A DNA stretch of 64,000 nt, from assembly GCF_013408415.1 (NCBI RefSeq), contig NZ_JACCAA010000001.1, positions 1,302,001 to 1,366,000 on the forward strand, written 5' to 3'. A program made the position numbers and the translations under genes. Numbering within the stretch: position 1 is the first letter of the stretch; every line of letters starts with the position of its first letter. Of this stretch, positions 10,600 through 21,239 are shown one piece after another. Source of the stretch: Nocardioides daedukensis. Its GTDB lineage: Bacteria > Actinomycetota > Actinomycetes > Propionibacteriales > Nocardioidaceae. The notes beneath the pieces are model-generated. The model was given only the letters and a program-made list of their open reading frames with translations. It made no database searches and was not told where the DNA came from.

Positions 10600-11295
10600 A
10601 TGGCTCACATGACACGCAAGGTCAAGACTCCCGACGGCCGCGCCTCACGATGGGACGACCACCGCGAGCAGCGTCGTACCCAGCTGGTCGACGCGGCGAT
10701 CATCGCCATCGACCGGCTCGGCCACCAGGCCGGAATCGCCGACATCGCGGCCGAGGCGGGGGTGAGCAAGCCGGTCCTCTATCGCTACTTCGCCGACAAG
10801 TCCGAGCTGCACGCGGCCGTGGGCGCACGGATGGCCGAGGAGACGATGGCCCAAGTCATCGGCCCGCTGATGACGGCAGCGCCGATCCGCGAGCGGGTCG
10901 GCGCCGCGGTCGACGGATATCTCGAGGCCATCTCCGAGCACCCGCAGGTCTTCCTGCTCGTCGTCCAGCACCGCACCGAGGGCGACGCCCTCTCCGACGG
11001 GAAGGCGCAGTTCGCCACCACGTTCGCGCGGGTGATCGGCGACGGACTGCGCCAGCTGGGCGTGGACTCCGCCGGCGCCGAGCCCTGGGCGCACGGCCTG
11101 GTCGGGCTGGGACTGTCGGTCGGCGAGTGGTGGCTAATCCGGGAGACCATGTCGCGCGCCGCCGCCGGGCGCTATCTGACCGAGTTCATCTGGCATGCCT
11201 TCGAGGGGATCTGCCAGGAGTACGGCGTACCCCTCACCGCCCTGGACCAGCCAACTGAAGCCCCCACCCCGATCCGCAAGGAGCGCAAGCGATGA
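10600..11295 (+). CDS. TetR family transcriptional regulator (AurF-like gene locus)
   Basis: A 231-residue TetR repressor. The helix-turn-helix is at about residues 45-75 (GIADIAAEAGVSKPVLYRYFADKSEL). The C-terminal domain is all-helical and resembles the TetR_C_25-type group found with lipid-oxidation genes. ATG 10600 (MAHMTRK) is used; ATG 10609 is also possible. The stop overlaps the start of the DUF4873 gene (ATGA at 11292-11295), so the two are co-translated. It probably binds the inverted repeat just upstream. Confidence 0.9.
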   Translation: MAHMTRKVKTPDGRASRWDDHREQRRTQLVDAAIIAIDRLGHQAGIADIAAEAGVSKPVLYRYFADKSELHAAVGARMAEETMAQVIGPLMTAAPIRERVGAAVDGYLEAISEHPQVFLLVVQHRTEGDALSDGKAQFATTFARVIGDGLRQLGVDSAGAEPWAHGLVGLGLSVGEWWLIRETMSRAAAGRYLTEFIWHAFEGICQEYGVPLTALDQPTEAPTPIRKERKR

Positions 11296-11588
11296 CTGCA
11301 CCCGAAGAGGCCCTGCGTGTGGACCCGGACGATTATGCCGGCCCGGCAACCGTGGCCGGAGTGCCGGTGCAGGTGAACCTGCACAGCTGGTTCGAGCCGA
11401 TCGACGGCCACGTCCACTGGATCGGTCGGATTGCGGCCAACGACGCCCTGGCCGAGGCCTGCTCGGCCGGCAAGCCGGCGCAGATCGTCGTCGGCGACGC
11501 CTCGGCGGAGGGCCGGCTGAGCGATGTCGACCCGTGGGGTCGGTTCCGGATCAGCGGCATCGGCGCGCCACCTATCCCGGCGTCATGA
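11292..11588 (+). CDS. DUF4873 domain protein
   Basis: A free-standing 98-residue DUF4873 domain: DDYAGPATVAGVPVQVNLHSWFEPIDGHVHWIGRI then GRFRISGIGAPP. In other actinobacteria this domain is often fused to the C-terminus of flavin monooxygenases, so a role next to an oxygenase is plausible. It is translationally coupled to the TetR gene and ends at a strong hairpin. No catalytic residues are known to me. Confidence 0.82.
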   Translation: MTAPEEALRVDPDDYAGPATVAGVPVQVNLHSWFEPIDGHVHWIGRIAANDALAEACSAGKPAQIVVGDASAEGRLSDVDPWGRFRISGIGAPPIPAS

Positions 11589-11594
11589 CGGAGC

Positions 11595-11625
11595 ACCGGG
11601 CCACCCTTGGTCAGGGTGGCCCGGT
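11595..11625. terminator. Strong bidirectional hairpin between convergent DUF4873 and SDR genes
   Basis: A 13-bp perfect stem (ACCGGGCCACCCT / AGGGTGGCCCGGT) has a 5-base loop. It sits 7 bp after the DUF4873 stop and 7 bp after the SDR stop on the other strand, so it can end both transcripts. No T-run, as is usual in high-GC actinobacteria. Confidence 0.8.
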
Positions 11626-11631
11626 CACCGA

Positions 11632-12465
11632 TCAGCTGCGTGCGCGCGCCTCATAGGCCGCACGTGCGGCGGGGTCGGCATCGGCAAGGACGCTGTCCGC
11701 CTTCAGGGCATGGGTGACGATCTCCTGGAAGCGACGCGGCATGACCTGGGTCAGTTTGGTCAGCCCCTGGCTCCACCGCGGGACCCAGAGCTCGGCCTTG
11801 GGCCGGCGCAGGGTCGCCTCGATCACCCGGGCCACGTCGTCGGCCGACACCGGCTTCACCCCACGGGCGGCGGGGACACCGCTCGCGAGCTCAGTCATCA
11901 CCACCGTGGGCAGCACGACGGACACGTCGATGCCCAGGGGCGCCAGCTCTGAACGGGTGGCCTCGCTGAAGCCGACCGCGGCGAACTTCGAGGCGGTGTA
12001 CGTCGCACCGTCGGCCAGCGCGACGCGGCCCACCGCGGAGGCCACGTTGACGATGTGGCCGCGCCCGCGCTCGGCCATCCCCGGGGCCAGGGCCTTCGTG
12101 CCGTGGATGATTCCGTGCAGGTTCACGTCGACGATCGAGCGCGAGAGTTCCTCGGACTCCTTGAGCACCGAGCCGAGCGGCATGATGCCGGCATTGTTGA
12201 CGAGCACGTCGATCGGCCCGGCAGCAGCGGTCTCCACGAGGAAGTTGTTCCAGGACTCGGCCGAGGTGACATCGAGGCCAGCGGCCACGATACCGTGGCC
12301 GATCTCGGCGGCCGTCTGCCGGACGAGGTCCTGATCACGGTCACCGATGATCACCTTCGCGCCCTGGCGCGCGAGGCGTTCGGCAGTCGCCCGGCCGATG
12401 CCGCGGGCACCGCCGGTGATCGCGACGGTCATGGTGGCGATGTCCCGCTGGGTCCTGATGCTCAT
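11632..12465 (-). CDS. Short-chain dehydrogenase/reductase (SDR), partner of the P450
   Basis: A 277-residue classical SDR. The cofactor site TGGARGIG is near residues 17-24, NNAG near 90 and the catalytic YTASK near 155. GDRDQD after the second strand favours NAD over NADP. Its ATG overlaps the P450 stop (ATGA at 12462-12465), so it is the second gene of a two-gene operon. SDR, P450 and an adjacent TetR gene occur together around CYP136 in M. tuberculosis (Rv3057c-Rv3059); equivalence is inferred from gene types and order. It probably oxidises or reduces the alcohol/ketone made by the P450. Confidence 0.9.
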   Translation of the reverse strand: MSIRTQRDIATMTVAITGGARGIGRATAERLARQGAKVIIGDRDQDLVRQTAAEIGHGIVAAGLDVTSAESWNNFLVETAAAGPIDVLVNNAGIMPLGSVLKESEELSRSIVDVNLHGIIHGTKALAPGMAERGRGHIVNVASAVGRVALADGATYTASKFAAVGFSEATRSELAPLGIDVSVVLPTVVMTELASGVPAARGVKPVSADDVARVIEATLRRPKAELWVPRWSQGLTKLTQVMPRRFQEIVTHALKADSVLADADPAARAAYEARARS

Positions 12466-13805
12466 GCTCGTGCTCCTGTCGGGGCGGCTCGTTCGAGTCG
12501 CGCCAGATTGATGGGTTGTCCGTCCTTGGGGAACGGGAGGGAGTGGTAGTTCATCGGGGCGACGTACCCCTTGTCGACGCTCCAGTCGAAGCGCCGCAGC
12601 AGCTGGTGGACGATCGTCTTGACCTCGAGCCCGGCGAAGTGCAGGCCGAGGCATTTGTGCACCCCGCCACCGAAGGGCTCCCATGCGTGCCGGTGGCGAA
12701 GGTCCTCACGGCGCGGATCCGCGAAGCGGGCGGGGTCAAAGCGCTCGGGCTCGTCCCAATATTCGGCCATGTGGTGCTGGTGGTGCACCATCACCGCGGT
12801 CAGCCTGCCAGCGGGGATCCGGTGGCCCATCACCTCCACCTCGGCGACGGTCTTGCGAGCCAGGACCGGAACCGGGGGCACCATCCGCAACGCCTCTCGC
12901 ATCACCAGATCGAGGCTTTCGAGCCCCTGCAGCTCGTCGATGCTGGGGAACTCCGGCAACTCCATCGACTCCTGCCGGCAGCGTTCCTGCCACTGCGGGG
13001 ACTGGCCGAGGTGCTGCAGGATCGTGGAGACGGTGATCGTGGTGGTGTCGTGCGCGGCCATCAACAGGAAGATCATGTGATTGATGACCTCCGCGTCGGT
13101 GAACCCGGTGCCGTCGTCGTCGACGAGGGTGCACAGTGCGGAGAAGAGGTCGTCGCCCGGCCGCGCGCGTCGCAACGGCAGGTGCTTGCCGAGGAACTCC
13201 TCGAGCACCGCTCGTCCTGCCGTGGCCCTGCCCCATCGCGTGCCCGGCAGCGGGGCACGCACGATGCCCATCGCGGCCTGCACACAGGCGATGAAGGCGT
13301 CGTTGACCTCCTGCATGCCTTTGTCGTCGGTCAGTTCGTGGCCACCCATGAAGATGTCGGTGGCGATGTCCAGGGTCAGCGACTTCAGCGCCGGGTAGGC
13401 CCGGAACCCCGTGCCCGGGCGCCATTCGGTCAAGCCGGTGGCCACTGCCGGGCCGAGCGCACCGAGGTAGCCCTCCAGGCGCTGGCGGGTGAACGCCTGC
13501 TGCAGCACTCGGCGGTGGCGGTGGTGCTCTCCGAAATCGAGCAGCATCAGGCCGCCGTGGAAGAAGGGGCCCACCAGTCGACCCCAGCCGGGCTCGCTGG
13601 CGAAGGCCTTCTCCGGGTTGCGCAGCGCTGCCGAGGTCGCGTCGGGGCCGAGGAGCACGGTCCAACGCTGGCCGATGAAGTCCATCTCCGAGACCGGACC
13701 GAAGCGTGCGTAGTGCTCACTCATCATCCGTTGCGGATCCTTGAGGTAGTCCCAGGTGCCACCCAGGTAGGGAATCCCACGACGGCGAGGGGTTGTTTCG
13801 ACCAT
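12462..13805 (-). CDS. Cytochrome P450, CYP136-like
   Basis: A full-length 447-residue P450. Signatures are the I-helix AAHDTTT near residues 250-256, ExxR at Glu304/Arg307, and the haem loop FGGGVHKCLG with the axial Cys near 385. The N-terminus has no membrane anchor, so it is soluble. No ferredoxin or reductase gene adjoins; the nearest electron-transfer gene is at 46-47 kb. Subfamily placement rests on the P450-SDR-TetR neighbourhood and general likeness, not on alignment. The inverted repeat 12-31 bp upstream of the ATG suggests control by the divergent TetR. Confidence 0.9.
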   Translation of the reverse strand: MVETTPRRRGIPYLGGTWDYLKDPQRMMSEHYARFGPVSEMDFIGQRWTVLLGPDATSAALRNPEKAFASEPGWGRLVGPFFHGGLMLLDFGEHHRHRRVLQQAFTRQRLEGYLGALGPAVATGLTEWRPGTGFRAYPALKSLTLDIATDIFMGGHELTDDKGMQEVNDAFIACVQAAMGIVRAPLPGTRWGRATAGRAVLEEFLGKHLPLRRARPGDDLFSALCTLVDDDGTGFTDAEVINHMIFLLMAAHDTTTITVSTILQHLGQSPQWQERCRQESMELPEFPSIDELQGLESLDLVMREALRMVPPVPVLARKTVAEVEVMGHRIPAGRLTAVMVHHQHHMAEYWDEPERFDPARFADPRREDLRHRHAWEPFGGGVHKCLGLHFAGLEVKTIVHQLLRRFDWSVDKGYVAPMNYHSLPFPKDGQPINLARLERAAPTGARA

Positions 13806-13816
13806 GACGCCTCCAT

Positions 13817-13836
13817 CTGACAGAACGTCCTGTCAG
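13817..13836. promoter_or_regulatory. TetR-type operator between P450 and TetR genes
   Basis: CTGACAG-aacgtc-CTGTCAG is a perfect inverted repeat with 7-bp arms and a 6-bp centre, 11 bp from the P450 start. It is the only strong palindrome in this divergent gap. The half-site TGACAG/CTGTCA recurs at 43987-44003 in front of an MpaB-type gene. Confidence 0.72.
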
Positions 13837-13912
13837 TTTGGCCGTGACCGCCACCACTGTCAAGATGTTGTTCGTGGTCACATCGAGCGAGTCCCGGCGC
13901 AGTTATGGCGGC

Positions 13913-14503
13913 ATGACCAGCGAGGAGCGCTCCTCGGCCCGCCGCGAACGCCTGGTCGCCGCCACCATCGAGGTGCTCGCGACCCGCGGCGAGACGGCGA
14001 CGACGATGACGGCCATCTGCGCCGAGGCCTCGTTGACCGAGCGCTACTTCTATGAGAGCTTCCGCAACCGCGACGAAGCGCTGATGGCCGCCTTGGACCA
14101 GGTCTGCAACGAGATCGCAGCGGCCGCCCTGGCAGCGGTCGAGCAGACCGACGGCGACCCCGGCGTACGATCGCGCGCGGCGATCCGGGCCTTCGTCGAC
14201 CTCGTCGTCGCCGACCCCGCACGCGGCCGGGTCGCGGTCATCGAGTCGACGAGCACGCCCGCGCTACGCGCACGGCGCCACGAGCTGGTGGACTGGTTCG
14301 CCGAACTGGTCGCCCAGGAAGCAGCCACGCTCTATGGCGAGGAGGCATGGCCGAGGGAGCGCGCCAAGCTGCACGGCATCGTCTTCGTCGCCGGCTTTGC
14401 CGAGCTGCTCGCGGGCTGGCTCGGCTCGGAGATCCGTCTCGACTCCGACCAGCTCGTGGACCTGGTCGGCGAGCTGATCGAGACGTTGAGCCGGCGCACC
14501 TGA
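13913..14503 (+). CDS. TetR family transcriptional regulator (P450 locus)
   Basis: A 196-residue TetR protein with the helix-turn-helix at about residues 20-60 (TIEVLATRGETATTMTAICAEASLTERYFYESF). ATG 13913 is used because codons upstream (from 13838) would run through the operator region and match nothing. It is divergent from the P450-SDR operon and likely represses it through the 13817 palindrome. It ends 8 bp before the convergent hpd gene. Confidence 0.88.
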   Translation: MTSEERSSARRERLVAATIEVLATRGETATTMTAICAEASLTERYFYESFRNRDEALMAALDQVCNEIAAAALAAVEQTDGDPGVRSRAAIRAFVDLVVADPARGRVAVIESTSTPALRARRHELVDWFAELVAQEAATLYGEEAWPRERAKLHGIVFVAGFAELLAGWLGSEIRLDSDQLVDLVGELIETLSRRT

Positions 14504-14510
14504 GCCGGTC

Positions 14511-17067
<2,557 letters not shown>

Positions 17068-17121
17068 GCGCCGAGCCTAGTGGGGCACGAGTGCCCGGAG
17101 CGCGCGAGACACAGCGGTGTC

Positions 17122-18930
17122 TCAGGAACTCTGCCGGATCGCCCAGTCCCGGACCAGGTCGATCCGCTTCTGCAACAACGCCGCCGTGGCGACGGCCGCG
17201 GCCGGCCCCCCGGTCTCCTTGCGCAGTGCCGCGTGGGTGACGCCGTGCGGCTGGCCGGTGCGGTGGAACCAGGCGGCAACGAGGCCGTTGAGCTCCCTGC
17301 GCAGCATCGCCAGCTGTTCGTGCGTGGAGACCTCGGCAACCGTGTCGCCCCGGGAGGTGGTCGCGGAGGCCTTCTGCTTGGCCGCCCGTTCGCTCTGCCG
17401 GGTGCGCAGCAGGTCGCGCACCTGGTCGGGCTCGAGCAGGCCTGGGATGCCGAGGAAGTCCATCTCCTCCTCCGAGCCCACGTGCACCTCGCCGGCGTGG
17501 CCGAACTCGCCACCGTCGTAGAGCACGCGGTCGAAGGTGGCCTGGGAGCCGAGCGCCTCCCACGGGCCCATCGCCTCGTCACCGGATGCGGACTCGGTGG
17601 CGTTGGCCTGGTTCATCAGGTCTTCCTCGGCCGAGTGCATGTCCGCGTCGTCCTTGATCACCTTGCCGAGGACGTGGTCGCGCTCGACCTCCATCTCCGA
17701 GGCATGCCCGAGCAGGTTGGGCACCGACGGGAGGAAGACCGAGGCGGTCTCCCCTCGCTTGCGGGCGCGCACGAAGCGACCGATCGCCTGGGCGAAGAAC
17801 AACGGGGTCGAGGTGGTGGTGGCATAGACGCCCACTGCCAGGCGCGGTACGTCGACGCCCTCGGAGACCATCCGCACCGCGACCATCCAGCGGTCCGGGG
17901 AGTCGGTGAACTTGGCGATCTTCTTCGACGCCGCCTTCTCGTCGGAGAGCACCACCGTGGGCGCCTCGCCACTGATCGCCCTGAGCGTCTTGGCATATGC
18001 GCGTGCGGAGTCCTGGTCGGAGGCGATCACCAGCCCACCCGCGTCGGGGACGTGTCGGCGTACCTCGGAGAGCCGGCGGTCCGCGGCCTCCAGCACCGAG
18101 GGCATCCAGGAACCGTTCGGGTCGAGGGCTGTGCGCAGCGCCTGGGCGGTCTGGTCCTTGGTCAACGGCTCGCCGAGACGTGCCGCGATCTCGTCACCCG
18201 CGCGGGTCCGCCACTGCATCTCGCCGGAGTAGGCCATGAACAGCACCGGCCGGACGACGTGGTCGGCGAGCGCCTGGCCATAGCCATAGGTGTAGTCGGC
18301 GACCGAGACCTTCACCCCCGGACCCTGCGTCGGGTCGGGGACGTAGGTCACGAACGGAATCGGGTTGGCGTCCGAGCGGAACGGGGTCCCGGTCAGCGCC
18401 AGGCGCCGGTGGGCCGGCTCGAAGGCCTCGCGGACACCGTCGCCCCAGGACAGGGCGTCACCGGCGTGGTGCACCTCGTCGAGGATGACCAGGGTCTTGA
18501 ACCGCTCGGTACGGATCCGGTGGGCCAGCGGGTTCACTGCCACGCCGGCATAGGTGAGCGCGACGCCGACGAAGTCCTTCGAGGTCTTGCCCTGGCCGGC
18601 GGAGTAGTTCGGGTCGATCGGGATCCCGGCCCGCGCTGCCGCTTCCGCCCACTGGGTCTTGAGGTGCTCGGTGGGCGCGACGATGGTGATCCGGTCGATC
18701 AGTCGACGACCCAGCAGCTCGGAGGCCACGGTGAGCGCGAAGGTGGTCTTGCCTGCCCCGGGCGTAGCGACGGCGAGGAAGTCCCGCGGGGAGGCGGTGA
18801 AATATTTCTCCAGGGCGGCCGTCTGCCAGGCACGCAGCGACTGGGCTGTTCCCCATGCTGCCCGCTCCGGATAGGCCGGAGTGAGTGGTGCTGTGGTCGG
18901 GACGACGGGCTGGTTGGGCCCTGGGGTCAC
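17122..18930 (-). CDS. Superfamily 2 DEAD/DEAH-type helicase
   Basis: A 602-residue helicase. Walker A is ATPGAGKTT near residues 55-63, motif II is DEVHH near 145, motif III LTGTPFR near 172, and motif VI QAIGRFVRARKRGE near 375. It resembles the type III restriction-like/UvrB-type helicase core common in actinobacteria; no nuclease domain is visible. Its GTG start overlaps the DUF3039 stop (GTGA at 18927-18930). That tight pairing is conserved in actinobacteria and suggests a shared but unknown role in nucleic-acid metabolism. Confidence 0.88.
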   Translation of the reverse strand: MTPGPNQPVVPTTAPLTPAYPERAAWGTAQSLRAWQTAALEKYFTASPRDFLAVATPGAGKTTFALTVASELLGRRLIDRITIVAPTEHLKTQWAEAAARAGIPIDPNYSAGQGKTSKDFVGVALTYAGVAVNPLAHRIRTERFKTLVILDEVHHAGDALSWGDGVREAFEPAHRRLALTGTPFRSDANPIPFVTYVPDPTQGPGVKVSVADYTYGYGQALADHVVRPVLFMAYSGEMQWRTRAGDEIAARLGEPLTKDQTAQALRTALDPNGSWMPSVLEAADRRLSEVRRHVPDAGGLVIASDQDSARAYAKTLRAISGEAPTVVLSDEKAASKKIAKFTDSPDRWMVAVRMVSEGVDVPRLAVGVYATTTSTPLFFAQAIGRFVRARKRGETASVFLPSVPNLLGHASEMEVERDHVLGKVIKDDADMHSAEEDLMNQANATESASGDEAMGPWEALGSQATFDRVLYDGGEFGHAGEVHVGSEEEMDFLGIPGLLEPDQVRDLLRTRQSERAAKQKASATTSRGDTVAEVSTHEQLAMLRRELNGLVAAWFHRTGQPHGVTHAALRKETGGPAAAVATAALLQKRIDLVRDWAIRQSS

Positions 18931-19184
18931 TCGGAATCCCCGCCGTGCGGCAGGCTCTCCCAGATTTCCTTGCACTCGGGGCAGACCGGGAACTTCTCCG
19001 GGGCGCGACTGGGCACCCAGGTCTTGCCACACAGGGCGGTCACGGGCGTGCCCATGACCATCGCCTCCATGACCTTGTCCTTGGGCGCGTAGTGCGAGAA
19101 CCGCTCGTGGTCGCCCTCGTCGGTCGGGACCGTCTGACGGTCCTCGAGAACGTCTGTCTGGCTGAATCCGATGGGGGTGCTCAC
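18927..19184 (-). CDS. DUF3039 family protein
   Basis: An 85-residue actinobacterial protein with a likely zinc-binding site: His27 and His31 (DHERFSHYA), Cys52 (TALCGKTW) and the knuckle CPECKEIW near residues 68-75. Its start MSTPIGFSQTDVLEDRQT is at ATG 19184. It is directly coupled to the downstream helicase. No function is established. Confidence 0.88.
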   Translation of the reverse strand: MSTPIGFSQTDVLEDRQTVPTDEGDHERFSHYAPKDKVMEAMVMGTPVTALCGKTWVPSRAPEKFPVCPECKEIWESLPHGGDSE

Positions 19185-19206
19185 GGGTTCGAGTGTATGC
19201 CAACCA

Positions 19207-19761
19207 TCAATTCAGCATGGGGTCGACGGGACGTGTTGACGCCCACGCCAGGTCGCCGGGCTGGCGACGCAGCACGTCACGGCGCAGCGTGGTCGCGTCC
19301 TCGCGGAAGATGTCGCCGGCCTCGGCGGGCACGACGTACCAGCTGCCCTCCTCGATCTCGGCCTCGAGTTGCTCGGCACCCCAGCCGGCATAGCCGGCGA
19401 AGATCCGCATCGAGGAGATCCCGCCCTCGAGCAGCTCGGTCGGCGAGTCGAGGTCGACCAGGCCGATGTCGGCGAAGCAGCGCTGGAACCCGACCGGCTC
19501 GTCGCCGGGATCGCGGAGCCTGGCCACGGCCAGGGCGCCGTCGGTGGCGACCGGACCGCCCTTGTGCAGCACCTCGGGGGCGTCGACCAGGTCGCGCCAG
19601 GACTCGAGCACGTCGGCGACCAGGACCGGCGTGGGCTGGTTGAGCACGACGCCCAGTGCGCCGTTGTCGTCGGCATCGATGAGCAGGATGACGGCGTCGG
19701 CGAAGTTGGGGTCGAGCAGCTCGGGGCTGGACACCAACAGGGTTCCGGGTCGGGGCTCCAT
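19207..19761 (-). CDS. YqgE/AlgH family protein
   Basis: A 184-residue protein of the UPF0301 (YqgE/AlgH) family. The N-terminal PGTLLVSSPELLDPNFADAV and the central GALGVVLNQPTP plus GGPV blocks are the family signature, followed by IFAGYAGWGAEQLEAEI. The family is widespread and structurally known, but its biochemical function is not settled. It lies 22 bp after the DUF3039 start on the same strand, apparently a separate unit. Confidence 0.92.
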   Translation of the reverse strand: MEPRPGTLLVSSPELLDPNFADAVILLIDADDNGALGVVLNQPTPVLVADVLESWRDLVDAPEVLHKGGPVATDGALAVARLRDPGDEPVGFQRCFADIGLVDLDSPTELLEGGISSMRIFAGYAGWGAEQLEAEIEEGSWYVVPAEAGDIFREDATTLRRDVLRRQPGDLAWASTRPVDPMLN

Positions 19762-19782
19762 GCACCCAGCATGTCAGGAGAC

Positions 19783-19856
19783 GACGAACCCGGCCCGACG
19801 CGGGGAGGAGGGAGGGAGGCGGAGGGAGGTCCGCGGTGCGTCGAGCCGGGTTCGTC
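19783..19856. other. 12-bp inverted repeat enclosing a G-quadruplex-type tract
   Basis: The arms GACGAACCCGGC (19783-19794) and GCCGGGTTCGTC (19845-19856) are perfect complements. The 50-base interior on the + strand holds G-runs at 19802-19805, 19810-19812, 19814-19816 and 19824-19826 with loops of 4, 1 and 7, which meets the canonical G3+N1-7 quadruplex rule. It lies between the yqgE start and the 3' end of the next gene upstream, so it may act as that gene's terminator. Confidence 0.6.
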
Positions 19857-19872
19857 AGTCAGGGAGCCGCAC

Positions 19873-20406
19873 TCAGGCGGCGGCCATCGCCGCCCGGAGC
19901 CGGTCGAGCAGGCGAACGTTGTCGCGGGGGGCAGGAGGCTCGGGCAGGACGTGACCGGCACGGGCTGCAGCCTCGATCTCGGCGCCGATCCGGGCACCGT
20001 GCTCGTCGGCATCCATGGAGGAGACCCGACCGGCCACGACGGCCAGCGTCTGGCGTTGCTTTGCCACGGCGGTGCGCATCGCACGGGCCATCTGGTCGTC
20101 CACCGGGTGGGCGGCGTAGTGGTCGAGGACCTCGCGGACGCCGGGGATCTCGTCGGCGGCAGCGCGCCAGGCGTGGATCGCCGCGGTCTCCAGGTCGAGC
20201 GGCTGGTCGGCCAGCTCGCGCTCGATCTTGCCCTGGAGGCGGGTGTGCCAGCGCAGCTGCAGCGCACCGAGCAGGTCGAGCTCGTCGCGGAAGGTCTCGC
20301 GGACACCGCTCAGAGCCATCGGGAGCTGGCCGTCACGGCGCCGGGCGACTTCGTCGAGGACGCGTCGAAGAACGTCCCCGCGGGAGTGGAAGGCTTCCCA
20401 CGTCAT
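19873..20406 (-). CDS. Conserved hypothetical protein
   Basis: I do not recognise a named family. The 177-residue protein is mostly helical and charged, with no signal peptide or membrane segment. Notable stretches are WEAFHSRGDVLRRVLDEVAR at the start, LGALQLRWHTRLQGKIERELA near 48-68 and HPVDDQMARAMRTAVAKQRQ near 102-121. ATG 20406 is chosen because AGGAG lies nearby upstream on the coding strand. It is divergent from a TetR gene, with a perfect palindrome 28 bp upstream of the start, so it is probably the regulated target. Confidence 0.75.
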   Translation of the reverse strand: MTWEAFHSRGDVLRRVLDEVARRRDGQLPMALSGVRETFRDELDLLGALQLRWHTRLQGKIERELADQPLDLETAAIHAWRAAADEIPGVREVLDHYAAHPVDDQMARAMRTAVAKQRQTLAVVAGRVSSMDADEHGARIGAEIEAAARAGHVLPEPPAPRDNVRLLDRLRAAMAAA

Positions 20407-20433
20407 GGTCTGGCTCCTTCTCGTCAGTCGTTC

Positions 20434-20448
20434 CGTACCCTCGGTACG
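20434..20448. promoter_or_regulatory. TetR-type operator in the divergent gap
   Basis: CGTACC-ctc-GGTACG is a perfect inverted repeat, overlapped by GTACGTAC (20444-20451). It is 28 bp from the hypothetical gene's ATG and 92 bp from the TetR ATG, so it more likely controls the former. Confidence 0.55.
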
Positions 20449-20540
20449 TACTAAGAGTATGTAGCGAACCGACGGTAGGCAAACCGCCCACGCCGTGACC
20501 TCAACCACAGGGAAATGAGAATCGGTTCTAGACTGAGGTA

Positions 20541-21239
20541 ATGAGCAAGTCCGCGGCGAAGCGCCTGATTCCCCCTCTGCCGACCCTTCCGGACCTGCCC
20601 GGAGCCTCGCGACGGGCGCAATACTCCGCGTCCACCAAGCGGGCCCTCGTCGAGGCCGCCGCGGATCTGTTCACCGAGAACGGTTATGCCTCGACCTCGC
20701 TGGACGCCATCGTCTCCGCCGCCCAGGTCACCAAGGGCGCGCTCTATCACCACTACAGCGGCAAGCAGGCGCTCTTCGAGGCGGTCTTCGAGCAGGTCGA
20801 GGGATCGGCCGCCCAGGCCATCGCCCGCGCCGTCAAGGGCGTCCAGGACCCCTGGGAGAAGTCGCTCGAGGGCCTGCGCGCCTTCCTCGACGTGGTGCAG
20901 GACCCGACCTATCGACGCGTCGTGATCCAGGAGGGGCCCGCAGTCCTGGGCTATGAGCGGTTCCGCGAGCGCGAGGAGCGCTCGTCGTTCGCGATCGTCC
21001 TCGACATCGTCAACAACGTCCTCTCCGCCGGCCCGTGGGAGCTGGAGGAGCCGATGATCGAGGTCTTCAGCCGGATCTTCTTCGGCGCGCTGAGCAGCGC
21101 CGGGGACAGCGTGGCGATGTCAGAGAAGCCGGAGGAGACCGGCGCCCGCGTCGAGGCCGCGATCGCGTTCATGCTCCAGGGCATGCGCTCCCTGGTCGAT
21201 CAGGGAGTGGAGCTGGAGGACCCCGTCACCGGAAGGTGA
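20541..21239 (+). CDS. TetR family transcriptional regulator
   Basis: A 232-residue TetR protein with a 30-residue proline-rich N-terminal extension before the DNA-binding domain at about residues 33-80 (ALVEAAADLFTENGYASTSLDAIVSAAQVTKGALYHHY). ATG 20541 follows GAGG with close spacing and a TAGACT (-10-like) at about 20530. The 3' end overlaps the convergent DUF3048 gene by 14 bp. Target and ligand are unknown; the divergent hypothetical gene is the best candidate. Confidence 0.9.
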   Translation: MSKSAAKRLIPPLPTLPDLPGASRRAQYSASTKRALVEAAADLFTENGYASTSLDAIVSAAQVTKGALYHHYSGKQALFEAVFEQVEGSAAQAIARAVKGVQDPWEKSLEGLRAFLDVVQDPTYRRVVIQEGPAVLGYERFREREERSSFAIVLDIVNNVLSAGPWELEEPMIEVFSRIFFGALSSAGDSVAMSEKPEETGARVEAAIAFMLQGMRSLVDQGVELEDPVTGR

